NCBI RefSeq assembly: GCF_037038585.1 | Contig: NC_092560.1 | Location: forward strand, 60,680,049-60,744,048 | Origin: Patagioenas fasciata | Taxonomy: Eukaryota; Chordata; Aves; Columbiformes; Columbidae | Reading direction: 5' to 3' | DNA: 64,000 nt | Part shown: positions 25,274-46,500 of the stretch, piece by piece | Position numbering within the stretch: the stretch's first letter is position 1 | Layout of the letters: each line of letters starts with the position of its first letter | The notes under the pieces: generated by a model | Told to the model about the DNA's origin: nothing | Databases searched by the model: none | The model's input: the letters and a program-made list of their open reading frames with translations, nothing else | Program-made: the position numbers and the translations under genes

Positions 25274-26434
25274 GGAAGCTGGTGGTAGTGTCATTGAAGT
25301 GGCCTGGAAGTCAGTGCTGGAGGACTGTGTTGGTGGCATGTCCATCACACGTTGCCCAGCATGAGACCCCACTGTCATGGAGGCTGGAGCAGGGAGGTAG
25401 TTGCGGAGCTGTTGCTGCCTCCAGTTTTCTAGGAAGCCTAATGAGTCCACGGGGAGCTGTTGTTGAGTGGTTTCTATGCCTCTCCCAATCAAGTTTAGTG
25501 GAGCAGATCAAGTTCTCAAGCAGAATAAGAGGTCATGCATCGGGGTCAGGTTTTCTGAAGTTGATGATCAGTTTTTGTATGGAACTTTCGTTGACAGTTT
25601 AACATTTAGGAGTTATCATAATTTGCTTAAAATCTGTTGGGTATATACTACTCTGGAAATCTTCCATCAGGGTAGATGTATATTTGATGTAACAGGTGGG
25701 TTTACTCATCATTTCTATAACAGATGCTAAAGTTATGAGTCTCACTCTTTACAATCTGTATTGGGCACTGTAAGCTGCATTCTAACACTGTTAAAGGGGA
25801 GACTCTAGATACTTCTGGAGTAGAATGGCGAAGTCTCCAGTACCCATTTTATACTATGCAAGTTGAAGCTATTACTGTCTAGGCTTCTTAGCTAGCTCTG
25901 AAAGAAGATAAGACTATGAGGCTGTAAAAATGCATGAAAGTTCAATTAGGGTTGTAAATGTGGATGGAGGTTTTGATGTTATCTAATTTTTGTTTCTGTT
26001 TTTTTTTTTTTCTTCAGTGCTTTTTTTTTTTCTTTTCCTGAAATTTTATTCCCGCACTGTGATGTTATGAGCATATTTGCAAAGAGTTAGATATTTGGGT
26101 TTCCATTTGGATAGAGGCCTTAGAAAAATACTACATTGCTAAAGCAGTTCTGGTAGGCAACAGATACCAGTTTTAGTTGTATAAACCCACTAAGAGGTTT
26201 TAACTCAAGTCTTTATAAGTCTACAGAGTACCACACATGCACACCTTTCAGATATGCCATGGAATGAAAAACCATATTACTGTCTTTATCCTAGATGTGT
26301 ATTCTTGAGAAGGAAGGCACATAATGAAATGTAATAATTACTCTGTCTTCTCTGCTGACTGTAAATATATTGTATGAGTTAAAACAATGAGAGTTTCCTT
26401 AGCATTAACAAAATATTTAAGTATCTTGAGGTGA

Positions 26435-33589
<7,155 letters not shown>

Positions 33590-33860
33590 GTGGGGTAATG
33601 GCCTGATGGATCCGCCCCACGTCAGGCAATGGGGCATGCCGGAGCGAGACAGAGCTGCCAGCTACTCGCCTCGTCGTCCTGCTCCCTCCTTGGAGCTGAA
33701 AATCAATCGGAGAAGGTTATGACGGACAAATAGCTGTTTGGGCAGTCCCCGGTCTGGACAGCGGTGACCGTGCAGGCACTGTGATGCTGCAGAATCCTTT
33801 CTGCGTGAGCACAAGTGTTACCAGCTGCCTTTGGTTCCCGCAGTGAATAGGCAGAAGGGG
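33590..33860. promoter_or_regulatory. CpG-rich patch in intron 2
   Basis: About fourteen CpGs lie in 270 bp, flanked on both sides by long CpG-poor AT-rich sequence. A GC-box-like CCGCCCC (33612-33618) overlaps CCACGTCA (33617-33624), which on the minus strand reads TGACGTGG, a CRE/ATF-like element. No coding frame is recognisable. A poly-T run of 17 followed by seven C lies just after it, at 33884-33907. This may be an intronic enhancer or an alternative promoter, or an old GC-rich insertion. Confidence 0.4.
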
Positions 33861-35526
33861 GAACCTGTGAATTAGATTTTTCCTTTTTTTTTTTTTTTTT
33901 CCCCCCCAATCTATTTTAATAAGAATGACAATTTTAGGGTTTATTCTTTGCAGGCTAAGCAGAATCCATTCAGATATCTCTGCGTTTTCAGCTTTGTATT
34001 AATAGGGACCAGTTCAGAATGCCTGTTTACACTTCTAAATTACTCAGCAACAGTTATTTAACTAAAAGATATTCTCAGCTTGTCACTAATGCCTTGTAAC
34101 ATCCTTCCCCTCTGTGTTTGTTTGCATACCAATAGATCTTTGCATGTAAAGAAGCCAGTTGAATAACTACCTTAGATTAGCACACAGATTTAAATTTGTC
34201 TTGTTATTCCCTATATGTAGCTGCTAGGGCTAGTTATCTTTAGAGATTGTTAGGCATACCTTGTGGCCATTTTATGCTGTCTTAAATAGACTTAATTTTA
34301 AAATAAATTTGTAAAAGGCAAATTTGAAGGTGGCTTGCTGGTCTACATGATAAAATAAACCCCGTTATCTGTTGAAATAGGAGATTTATACTCCACGGTA
34401 ATAATATTTAATATGTTATTTATTTAGTAAAGAAAGCAACAAGATGTTGTTAAAGGGCATTATTACTAATTGAAAGTTGAGGAACAAGTTATACAGGAAA
34501 ACTAAATCAGAAGCTGGATATGAACAATTTTAACCTATTCCTAACGTTTGGCTGCAAGAGGCATTTCATTTTTTAATTAGGCAATCATGTGTTAAAGGGT
34601 GGGAGGAGAATTTATTAGATTTCAAGTTGATATAATTCTCTTACTATGTTCTGACTTAAGGAGAAAGTTGTCAGTTGCTGTGAACACTTTTTAGATTAAA
34701 AAAAAATAATCTCTCATTCTTTTATGCAGAGAAGAGTGTGCTGGTGAATTTTGTGGGGTTTTGTGGGAGAGCATTGCCTCAGTTATCTCAAAAAGGCCTG
34801 AAGGTATAAAAAGGAGATATCTGGAGAACTTGTGCTGCACTGTGCTGGGTAGACCATTCATGCACAGCTGTCTTTATTTATTCTCCCAGTCTGTCATGTT
34901 CCTTAGCTCACCTGGGCATTTTATCAAATAGGACCAGGACTGAAATGATACAGAATTCACCACATGTCAATGGGTTGAGGATCATGTTCTGATTTTCTAG
35001 TACAACAAAATACCTGGGACACTACTTGTTTAAGTAGGTTTCTGTTGTTATGGTTTCCCTTGAAGACAATGGAATCGTGGTTTAATAGTTACTTAGGAAC
35101 AAGGTTCTACTTTATAAGGATAAAACGATCTGAATTAACCACTTAGGGAGTAAGATGCAACTGTATAAACCTATTTAGAGAGGGCTGAGGAACTGAAATG
35201 GCAGTGAGAAATGGCTTTTCCAGCTGCAAGTTATCTTTAATGAGTTATTTCTAACCTGAATTTCATGGAGTTTATTCCAAATAACCATGACATTATCCCA
35301 CATGCGTAATATATGATCTAAATATAGTTGTGACCTGAAACGAACAGGAAAATAACCTAATTCAGGAATTGTCAGAGCTGTGCTGCTTGCTTCCAAGCAG
35401 AAATGAAGGCTCCTCACCACACTGCACTGGAATGTACCCTCTTTCTTGACATTTTCATCTTCCTGAACCCAGACCCATGCTTTGCCATGGCCTGTTTGTG
35501 TACCTAGGCTTGTAGTGTTTTCCTTT

Positions 35527-35548
35527 TAGTTAGTTATTAGTTAGTTAT
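35527..35548. repeat. 11-bp tandem duplication, two perfect copies
   Basis: The unit tagttagttat is repeated without a mismatch and each copy contains a smaller TAGT doublet. It lies 24 bp before the (GTT)n tract. Confidence 0.85.
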
Positions 35549-35571
35549 TATCTTCTTAAAACAGGTGAGGG

Positions 35572-35619
35572 TTTTGTTGTTGTTGTTGTTGTTGTTTGTT
35601 TGTTTTTGTTTGTTTTTTC
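35572..35619 (+). repeat. (GTT)n microsatellite with GTTT tail
   Basis: About eight GTT units are followed by irregular GTTT and GTTTTT units, ending in poly-T. Its minus-strand reading gives runs of Thr, Asn, Lys and Gln codons in a spurious open frame. Confidence 0.9.
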
Positions 35620-38600
35620 CCCAGCCTCTCTGCTTTCAGAACCCGTATCAACAAGCTTAATTGTACACCTGCATACCTTGATAGGGTACCTTGTAGTTGC
35701 ATTGCCTTTCTTTCCAGTGAATGCTGCACCTTGTGATCTGGTGGGAACTGCTGCCATGTGGTGTATCGGGTGTCATTTCAGTCTTGGTTTTGTGTGACAA
35801 AATGGTACGCAGCACTGGAGATCCTGCTTTGCGTCCCAGTGGGCACTTCTAGGTGAGGACCAGCGACAGCAGAGCCCCGAATAGCACATGTATGTTCTCC
35901 CTGTACAGGCATGGCAGAAGCCATATATAAAAAACTGAAAGCAGCTGAATGGCTCATTATTTTACAACTGCTGTGATCTTTGCCAGGGCCATGAGTGTTG
36001 TACAGCTAGGCTGCCTGTAGGAAAGAGGAAAGATGTGACTGTCAAAAAAACCCCCCAAAAATGGGAAAATAATGGTAATTCAAGGAAATGAGCATAAACA
36101 TATTTATGTGAATATGTCTCCAGGTGTGAGGGTTCCTGAGCCTCTATGTACCTCTGAATAGAAATCGAAGAAAATCGTCCTATCTAAAATTTTTATCTCC
36201 CTAGAATAATTCTCCATGCATCATATGTTCAGTTTACCTCAAGTAACTGGCAACATTCAAAGGCTCATGACAAACAACCTTTTATTGCCACTAAAAACTG
36301 TAAGTTTTGGTGCCAAATTGATGCTTCTGTTCATACTTTTAAGGCAGTGGCATACAAGATTTATGGACAAAACCTGAATCTGGAGAGAGAACATTGCTGT
36401 GTGTAATTTAAAATGAATCTATTTTTAAGAGTACCTTCCTGTGGGATTTCCAAAGCACATGATTGAAAAAGATGTAGTAGTTCTCTGTAGGATGATCAAT
36501 TCTTCCCTCAACCAAAGACATGAATTATATCTTCATCTCTCTCAAAAATGACTGGGCATCCCACATGAGAATTGCTTTCCAGCTGGGGAAATTTAATGTC
36601 AAGATATGTTTTAACGAGGAAATGGGGAAAAAAAAGCAACCAAAATGTAATTTCATCTGGGAACGGGTAACTTCTAGAATTACTGCATTGTTTGGTTGCC
36701 AAGAAGTTTTAAAGATATTGAACTCAAACAAGTAACTCGCATTTTTTTGCAGAGGCTTTCAGATGAACTAAGTGAAACACCGGTTTTCCTTTAGCATCAC
36801 TCCTATAAATGCTCTTTTCGTCATCAGTTATTTATTTTGCCCATGGCAAAATGAACCTATACCATAACTGTGGTTTTCTCTCTGTCCATTCTGTGATTTG
36901 ACAATTGTGGTAACTTAGCCCTAGGTGGATTTTTATTTTTATTTCTGTTAATGATGGCATATCATATATAGGTATGTTTATTGATATTTTTTCAAATAAT
37001 CTTAAAAAAAAATCAGTCTGTTTATTGGGCTTCTTAACTGGCATAGTGACTGCTAGGCACTGGAGATGAAGGTATCTGAATACTTTGCATGAACAGAATA
37101 AATCAACACTGTAACATTTTTAACAAGGAAATTCATGAACAGACAGCTTATTTTTAACGTAATTATCTAATAAATAAATCCAGTACAACTTTACATGCTT
37201 TCTTCCTTCTTAGCACCCCATGGCTATTCCCATGGAAGCTAGTGAAAATAAAATTAATTGACACCAAGATTTTTACATAAGGTATTTTTCTGTTTGTAAC
37301 AGAACTGGTTGAGAGACTAGTTCTTGTCAAATCTTGTTTAAGTAAGTTTATAATTGAAATGAAACATTTTTATTTTTTGTTTTTTACCTCAGCAGACTAT
37401 TTAGAATTGATAGCATTTGACAGCAGCTATACTGGATGTTTTCCTTTGACACAACAATTCCCATGCTGTCTGCTTCAGCCAATTACTAGTGCTCTTCAGG
37501 GTGAGCAAGTCATTTATGCAACTTTAGATTTTGCCTCCCTGAAACTCTCCCACTTTTTAGCTGTGTATGCATACATTGTATAAAGTAAACTTAGTCTGAA
37601 TACCAGCTGAAGACATGAGCTCTTCAACTACATAACTGTAGAAGTATATGCGTCTGTGTTGAACAACCTAGTTAGAACTAAGACTTTAAAATCGTTGTGA
37701 CAGTACAGTAGCATAAATTTTGGGCATTATTTGTTACAGAGAAATAAGAACATATTTTATTTGACTTCTCAGCTATTTTAAGATGCTTCATCTATTGAAT
37801 CAGTTTCTTTTTAATATTTTTGAACAGATAATGAAAGAAAGTTAAGTGTTTGGTTTCCTAATTTAACACTGAAGTGCAGAAGTAAGCATCTAAAATCAAA
37901 ATTTGTAGATCTTTGTTAGTACCGAATTTTGTCCCTCCCCTCATGTAAACAATTTTGAAATTTGTAGTCCCATGTGAGTCATTACCACGTTCCTGTGGAT
38001 TTCCTTCCACTTTCTCTAAAAGTTCTTCTCTGATGTGAAGAATATAATAATGCTTTTTAGACATAGCGATTATCTCTTTCAGAATTAGAATGTTTAGACC
38101 AGTAGTGGATTTTCATTTGAGCAGTGCAAAATAATTCGCCACCAATTAAAAATGGTAACTTTTTGCTGAGTCATGAAGGAAGTATAGCTTGAGATATTTA
38201 AAGCTTGAATTTCAGGATTACTATACACATTTGAGGAGTTTCATTTTCCTTTAATTCTGCTTTTTGATCTTTTGACAGTAAGCCTTTTGAAGCAGCAATG
38301 CACCTCTAGCTTTAAGTTCAAGTGGTAAATATACTAAAAAAAATGTAACACTGTATTAATCGTTATGCATACAAATCCTAGGGAAGAGTAGAGCACAGGG
38401 GAAAAGAAAATCTGACAAGAGAAGGGGTAAGGAACCCCAAGCCCATACATGACTTTTTTCTCTATAACTGGTGCTTCTTGTTTGGTGCTGCTGTCTAGAA
38501 AATCAATATCAAAAAGCTCACCTATGAAATTTTCCTTGACTACCATCTTTTAGTTTAAGTTATTTGAAAACGCGAATGATATGGCTGTTGGTACCAGACC

Positions 38601-40139
38601 TGTTGGGGTTACATCCTCTACTGTGACATCCAGTTTGTGGCTGGAAGCTGGAAACTCCGTTTATTTCTCCCCTGACTATGTTCTTGTCATTGCAAATACT
38701 CAGCTGAATCAGTCTGATGAAAAAGAAACAAAATTGGTGGCACCTCACAAGATAATGTCTCTCTGAATTCGTAAGAGTGAAAGTACATTCAGTGTAACTT
38801 CTTAATCTGCTAAATAGTGCTGTTATTTTATGTGTAAATATTTTTTTAAATATTTTCTTATTTGTTATTATGGAAAACCTGGCAATTTAGGACACTGAGG
38901 AAACTTAAACTGGAAATCACGTCTGATATTTTCTCTCAAGACTTCTTGAAGACTTATGAGCCGTCAACTAGACCTAGCTTAGTTTTTTCTCGATTTCCCT
39001 TAACAGCCACCATCTTTTAATCTGTTTTTATCTTTTAGGACTAATTTTGACTGGCATCTCCAGGTTTGCACTAATTATATTGCCATGTAATAATTTAATT
39101 AATTAGTAACTTACAAAGAAGTATTCTTGATGGTAATGAAACCAGTTAATTGCCTTTTTCTAATTCTTGGATGTGCATCAATCTTTGGTTGTCTGGTCTG
39201 CCTGGGGCATTTTGTGAGAGGTGTAGGTGCAGGTTTCTGGCTAACAAGAGGACTTCAGTACAGTTAGATACACACAGTCCCGGCCAGGGGTGGCCAGTAG
39301 CTGAGCTGGGCTGTTATCACTATAACTGGACAATAATAAGTGTTGCAGGTGCAGTATTTACACCATTTTCCCACTCTGTTTGCATGTTTGTAACATTTTG
39401 CATGTGCACTATTCCAGTTGGTTAGCAGAGTAGGTAGATGCTGTTTTGGGGTGTGACACTGGTCTTTTCACTGGAGGATTTATACTTGAAAATCTGATTC
39501 AGGAATACAGACATCTGTTAGATGATTTTTAGCATTTTCACATTTCTAATCTTTTACATGCATAAAAGTGATTGAACTGTGGTTTATTTTTACACTGAGC
39601 TACAAATGTACTCAAGTGACCTCCAGCTGTTTCTTTTTCACACCGAGAAATGCCCCCAGACATTTATCCTCCAACATCTTTCCAGTCCCCCACCTCTTCC
39701 TTGACGTTGTGTAAGAGTCTTGGGAGGACAGAAGGCCTGTCCTCTGTGCCCGCAGGCAGTAGGTGTGGAGGGTCAGGGCCTTCTACCAGATTTGTAGCTC
39801 CAGGTCCCTCAAGTCTGTTTCCATAGCCAGAGATGCAAAACACAAGAGGTTTTAGTGACAGTTTTTACTTAGACTAGTACAAATAAGCATCCCAAGAAGA
39901 CATATGCTTCAGTTTCTTTTTTTTATGTTTGGAAACAAAAGAGAGAAAACCAGTTTTCTAAACTTGTCATATTTGCTGAGTTGAACAGAGTATTTTTGTA
40001 AGACATTCCAGATGAAAGCTGCAGAATGTAGAGTTGTGCCAATCATCACATTTATTCCTAGTTAAAATTTTTCCCCTATAGTAGCAATGCTTTATTTTAT
40101 AAAGTGAAACAAACCAAAGAAAATCCACCATATTGTCCA

Positions 40140-40520
40140 CTAATGTCTTGAAGAAAGGAAGCGGTAGACTGGGAATGGCTCCCCTTCTCAGTCTGGAGGG
40201 CTTTGGGCAGGGTTGGCGTGGGACAAGGTTTGCACTGGCACACTGCCCTAATCGACCTGACGCGATTCCTCGTGCCAGACCAGGCGCCTGATGGAGTGCA
40301 TGGCTCTGCCCTCATGGTGGGACCACTGATGCCGACAGAGAGGCAGCATGGGCATGGAATGACTGCTTCGTGCATGCACAGCAAGGGCAATGCCTCAGCC
40401 CTGATGTTTCCCATTGACTAGCTGTCAGCAGATCTGCGCTCTCCTTTATGACCAGCAGCACCATCTGAAGTGTCCGCCTCTCTCCAAAAATTGGGCAGGG
40501 AGCCCGGAGAACCATTAAGC
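40140..40520. promoter_or_regulatory. Moderately GC- and CpG-rich block in intron 2
   Basis: About 380 bp with raised GC and about a dozen CpGs, including gacgcgattcctcg at 40259-40272. Open frames of about 70-105 codons overlap it on both strands, but none has a recognisable domain, and they are expected where GC rises. It may be a regulatory element or a decayed ancient insertion. Confidence 0.25.
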
Positions 40521-43500
40521 GCTGGAGAGAAAACTCTTCAAAATATGCTACCTAGGGGCCTTCTTATACTTGGCTATTAGGGCTACTCTCAAGTTCCAAC
40601 CAGTGATAGTGCTGAGAATTTATTTATGTACAGAAGAAATATGGTGTATGACTTGGAGAGAATGGAAAGGAGAAGCCCATTTCGTTTTGCTTTGTAATGT
40701 TTTGAATTCAGTGATCCAGTCTGTTGGTCTCAATTGAATTCAGTGAGGCTGCACCGGTGAAGATTAGAGAATTTCCCATGTTACCGATTGAAACTCTGGA
40801 TTCTCCTTAAGACTTACCTTGATCTGACCCATTTCATTCATTTGCAAGATTGAAAATAGATATGTCTGCTGAAAAGCTCTTTTAAATGTGGTACAGAAGA
40901 ACAAATCTAACCATTTTTAACTTTTCTTTTTAAGTTACTCTTGTGTTTAAGTGTAAAGCATGGAATTGTCATAGTCTGTTCCAGCTCTCAGACTGTGCCA
41001 GAGCTTTGCAGGGATACTGCTAGCATTCGGTTACCTTAGATGATGTTCTCAGAATATTACTAAAGTAGTAGATAAAGAATGATTAAGTAGGATTTTACCT
41101 CTTCACAATCTTTTTCGTGGCAGGTCAAGTATTTGTACTTGAACAACAGAGTTATGTATTCTGTGTTATGTACTTTGAAAGAATTATAATAGATTCCTTG
41201 GATATGGTGAAATGAGTTCATCAGCTCACTACTGTTGTTTGATGAATGCTATTCTGTAGGTAGAACAAAATCAATTATAATAACTCCTAAATAGATAGAG
41301 ATGTATCAAAATCATCAGATGATTTGACCCATTACTAGGCTTTCAATCTTTTACTTACTGTGTCTACTTTACAAAAAGTATTATTTCTACCAGTAAATAA
41401 AGCACATTTTAATATGCCCTTTATCCTTAGGTGCTCAATATGAAGTTTATGACAGGGCGTAAATAAACACATCTCTGTAGGAGCTTGGTGGCTTAATCTA
41501 CCTCCTGGTTGAAAGTGTGATGAGATAAACTGTCTGTAATTGGAAGATGAGAAAAGGTGGTCTAACATTGACACAGGTCTGCTGCCCTTGATAACTAATC
41601 AGTATAAGAAGAAACAGTGAGCCAAAATGACTCACCAAAGACGGAATATTATATTCAAAAGTCTAAGATACAGATTGCTCTGCATACCCTCAGAGCAATG
41701 CCTGATATGGCCTATCTTTTATACTGTTGTTCAAAATGTATTTCTACCCTAAATAACAGCTTTGTTATTCAAAGTGCTCTTTGCTGGCATGTAAAAATAT
41801 TGCACTCTGCCTTTTAGTCACGCTAAGTGCACCAGCATCAGTAAGGGCTGCTGTTCTATCTGTTGTAAGCTAATGTTTCTTTCACTGTTTACAGTTTCTT
41901 CCCCTGAAATCCAGTTTCAAATGCAGTTCCTGTTGCATTGTGATTACGACTTTGGGAAATTTTGCCTGTTCCGTGCATCATCAACAATTTTCAAGGTTTT
42001 TTTCCCCAAAAGTGACATTTAATCAGGGCTCCTGATTTGCCACATCTTCCCTTGATTCCTTGAAGGAGTGAAGTATGAATTATCTCAAAGTGGACTTGCA
42101 AATTTGAGATTTTTAAAATCACTAGGAACCTAAAGGTTCCTCTGCCTTCACAGATGCTTATTGGCTATGGTGTCCTTGGCATATAAAAATGCATCGTAAG
42201 GTACAAGGTTAAATTGCCCTGTCTCAGCCAGTTCCTAGACAGTCAGCACTTTTTGAGTTGGGAACCAGTTGGGGTTTGGCATTCTCAGGGTAATGCAGAT
42301 AGGCTTATAACCTTGACATAGTTGATAGCAATCCAGAATGATATTTAATATATACCAATGCTTACATGTAATTGTTGTCAGTGATTTCCCTGGTGCTGTA
42401 GCAGCATTCTTCAACAAAGCGTTACAAATTCACTTAGTTCCCTGCCTTTTAGGTATGCCATCAATAAGAGGTTGTGAGACTCAGCGGTGGCCAAAACGGA
42501 TTGCTGAAATGTTCCTTTTATTTGTAGTGCAGATTAGCTACTGCAGATCCTTGACTTATCAGTTTTCCCATGTTTGTATCCTTATATCATGTTTATTCCT
42601 GTAAGATCTATGAGGTTACAACAATCTCTACCTCTAACAGGGAGCAGGTCTTTAAGAACCTGAACAGGCTGTTAGAATGGACCTCTTTTTGATGTTCTGG
42701 GGGTCTTGTTCCCATGTGCCCACGCCAAGCCCTGTGTTACATGTTCCACACATCTGCTATGGATTTGAGATTGCTGCAGTTGTTAGGCAAGTAGATTTAC
42801 ACACCTGTTGCATATGAGTGCTGCTGGTAGGGAAGTGCTGTATGCCTCACAGGTCACCTCTCCTTTCTATTAATGCTTCTGTGAACACTGTGTAATGCTA
42901 GCCAATTAAATTTTGTTTCTTTAGTCTGATTTCTCAAGCTACTTAGAATTGATTGATCTGAGATTTTAATTTTTTCTTCCTCCAGCAGCAGTATGTAATA
43001 TAAATTGTCTTATTTTTGTATGGTTTGTTATTAGTTTCTAAAGACTTTTTAAAGAAAAGCATGTTTTATTCATGTTGTGAGTTCTGCTGGGGAGCATTGT
43101 TGTTTCCTACAGTCTTAATTTTGGAGCATTTCACAGACTTTTACATTTCACGGCTAAAACACGGAATATTTTGAAGACAGTTTGAAGGTCTGAATTTGAA
43201 TATAGCAAATTCTGAAGAGAAGATAGGGTTCATGTGCTTTTAATAACCTGAGGAGACATATCACTCACCGTGTACTACTTCAAGAAAAGCTTTTTCATAG
43301 TTTTCAAACAAACAAACAAAAAGTTTTATTTGGTCTGAGGCTTTGTTTGTTTGGTTTTTTCTTCATAATCTTTCAAATTCAGAGATTCTCTGTAATGAAG
43401 ATAGAATTACGAGGGATCCCATGAATAAGCACATAGGGAGGGAGGACACTGGGAGGCTCCCAGGGAGTCTGTCTGCTCTAACATCTCCCACTAGGGTGGA

Positions 43501-46500
43501 GGAACTCCAGGATTTCCATGAAGATGCTTCATGATATGAAGTTTTCTTTTCAGTTCCATGATTGATATAAAAATAACGAAAAAAGCAACTCTGCTGGGTA
43601 GCTGTAAGACCAGCGAGCTTCAGTTTACTGGAAAAGCATTTAAAATTAGTAATATTTTTGGTCTGTTATGAATGGCATGTTCCATGTATGTAACTCGTTT
43701 AGGCTTGGATGTTTTTTTGTCCACTTTTTTATTTTCTTTGGGAGAAGGTAGTAGTGAGGTTACTGTAATCAATGAAAGGAAAATTCCACTGTTAGGCTAT
43801 TAAATATTCCTTACCCATTAATAGGGATTTTCTTTTCTCGTTCTGCTACTCTTAAGTACCACAGACAATTCCAGCAATAGCACCAGCAATGCCTGACCTT
43901 GTGTTGTAACACACACAAGCGGCATGCCAATCTTGCCTTCATTTTGGCAGTGATAAGTTAAGGGTCTAGGATAATTAGAGCTGGCATTTTCTGCAAATGT
44001 GAGCTTTCAACAGAGGATGCCAATTCATGGTTGCCAAAAATAATAATAATAATTTTGTAAAAAGAAAGTGCGATGCTACCAGTGACAGCTCTTTAGTGAG
44101 GAAAAACCTCAGCTCTGAATATTTTTTATCAAAGCTGGGGGAGGGAGGAAAGAGAGATGCCAAAAAAAATGATGTTCAGTAAATAAGGCATCTAGAATGC
44201 AGAAGAATCAGATAAAAGTCCCTGCCTGGCTGCACTCCTATACTCCCTAGTGAGCAGTCCGAATTATCAGATGACTATCTTCTCCCTTTTTGATCTGTTG
44301 AAGCAGTTCCATTTTGTTCACTAGGCAACTACTTACGGAATAATTTATCTGTTCCTTATCTCAGATAAGCGGTCTGGCCTCCAGGCTGCACAGTGACAAA
44401 TGCCTGCCTATTTGTTTTTTGTTATATTGTGAAAATGTCTTGGACCTGTAACAGTTCACATAGAAGTGTCTGTGTTTTGTTTGATGTTTTAGAGGCTTTT
44501 GGGATGAGAACCTCTCCTGCTCTTTCCTAAAGATAAGCAGATGTTATGTCTTATTTCAAAATTTCAGTATCAAATTGAAACTACTACATTTAATAATTTT
44601 TCTGCACTGGTGTTTCTACCTTGTTTCCATTGAAAATTATCTTCATTGGCTTTCCTGAGCCTTGCCAGTTGTCACTTTACTCTAAGGTGTTTATAACCAT
44701 TAGTGACAGAAGAGGTGGAAGCAGTTGCTTTTGAAGTGCCAGTGCTGGCAGTTCATGAGAAGATAACATTAACAGTGCTACGAAACAGCTGCTTGTTGCT
44801 GAGAAAATAATTGGTGACAGTACAGTGTAATAATTCTGTTTCTCTCTATTATTAGTGAACTCTGTAAAGTGAAGAGGCTTTTTGATATATGTTGTATTGG
44901 AATGTGGCTTACTAATAACCCTTCATATCTGAAGCAAATGAATGTCCAGATAAATTTAATAATTGTATTTTAAGAAGTGTTCTCAGTTCCATTGAGTTTG
45001 ATATTATTTTATTGCTGGTACAAAAGAGATATAGAGTAACTTTGAAAAGTCAGAAAAGGGTCCATCTGCTTTCTTCAGCCTGCAGCTAGAAAAAAGAATC
45101 AGGAGACTTGCTTCAACTGCTATTATTGGGAATTATGTCTTTTGTCATAAAAATAACAGAACACAGAACCACCATCCTTACAGCAGCTTGGACTGCTCTG
45201 TTTTCTTTTTTCTTCTTCTGTTCTCTACTTCCCAGTTATTGCCTTATTTTCTCTTTTTTTTTTTTTTCCTACTCCCCCCCAATAGGAGGCAATGTTATTT
45301 TCTTAGCTCAAAGCTCATTTTTGAGTTCAAAGGTCAATTTGTTAGCTTGGAAAAATAAATTAGTAGAGTAAGAGACATATATATGTTTTGTGTGTATGTT
45401 CATGTAGATGTGCAATCTAACCATGAAGAAAGACAATACAGGAACGATTTGTTCATGACTCTTTAATATTGATTGATTTCCCAATGGAGATTTGTGATTA
45501 TTTATTAGTTCAGTGCACTCTGAATGAAGTCTTTCACTTCTCAAAGCCTTTTTAATTTAGAAGATGATGGCACAGAAACTTTAATGAATGTAGGACCACA
45601 ATTTTATATGTTCAGACTGTGACTTTAAGAGACTAACTACAATTGCATGACAATCTGCTGTTCAGCAATTTTGTTTTGTGAAGGATTTTGTGACTTTGAT
45701 ATCTTCCTTTGCTTAGGTAATGAACAAAATTTGGTAATGCCAAGTTTACCAACAGGATGAATCAAGAAGAATATTCTTCAGTTAAGCTAGAGTATTTTAG
45801 CTGGACAAAACTGAAACATTTGATTTCAGCTTTATTTTTCATTTGCATTATTATATATACAGTTGTTACAATTCTGGTTTTAACTGAGAGAGAGGATATT
45901 TCAACATTGCCACCTCCTTAGCTTCCTCCTTTCTGCTCCTCCAGAAAATATTAGAAGTAGTATTCCTCTATTTCCAAATAAATATGTTTCCAAATATGAC
46001 TTTTTTTTTTTTAATCAGATCTGTTACTGAGTCACATAAAACCATAACAGATTTTTATGCAGACTAGGATTGGTGGCTATGCGTTTGCTAAAATATAATG
46101 ACTCATTTTCAGGAACAGATAAATCCATTATACTGCCTGGAACACTTTTGATGCTCTCTGGCTTTTACTTTTCAATTACAGCATACATTATTTAATATAC
46201 CTTCTCTGCTCTTTGCAACAGTAAAAAGCTAATAATATGGAAAGCACAAAAACTACCATGGAAATTATGTTTCGGGAGAACTAGTGATACCTAATGTTTA
46301 TGCCACTAATTGTGCCATGGAATTTGTTTCAGAACAGGATTCAAAACCATCATAAATGTTGTGTCCCCAAATGTATACATCCTGATCCAGACGTGGTAGG
46401 GTAAATAATATAAACCACAGAGGCCAGAGCAGTGTAGGATTCTGCCATACAATACAGTCTGTGCAGTGGTGGTTCAGGCATAGGTCCTGTGAATTATAGC

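Larger units (their letters stand above)
33861..40139. other. Intron 2, second part: AT-rich, no gene seen
   Basis: No recognisable coding frame or RNA gene occurs. Simple repeats are an 11-bp perfect tandem duplication at 35527-35548 and a (GTT)n tract at 35572-35619. The short open frames on both strands have no recognisable domains. Confidence 0.6.

Noticed and set aside
39724-39744. Small hairpin with 7-bp arms gaggaca and tgtcctc
   Set aside because: Arms of seven with a seven-base loop are expected by chance in tens of kilobases. The spacing is wrong for a steroid-receptor palindrome.
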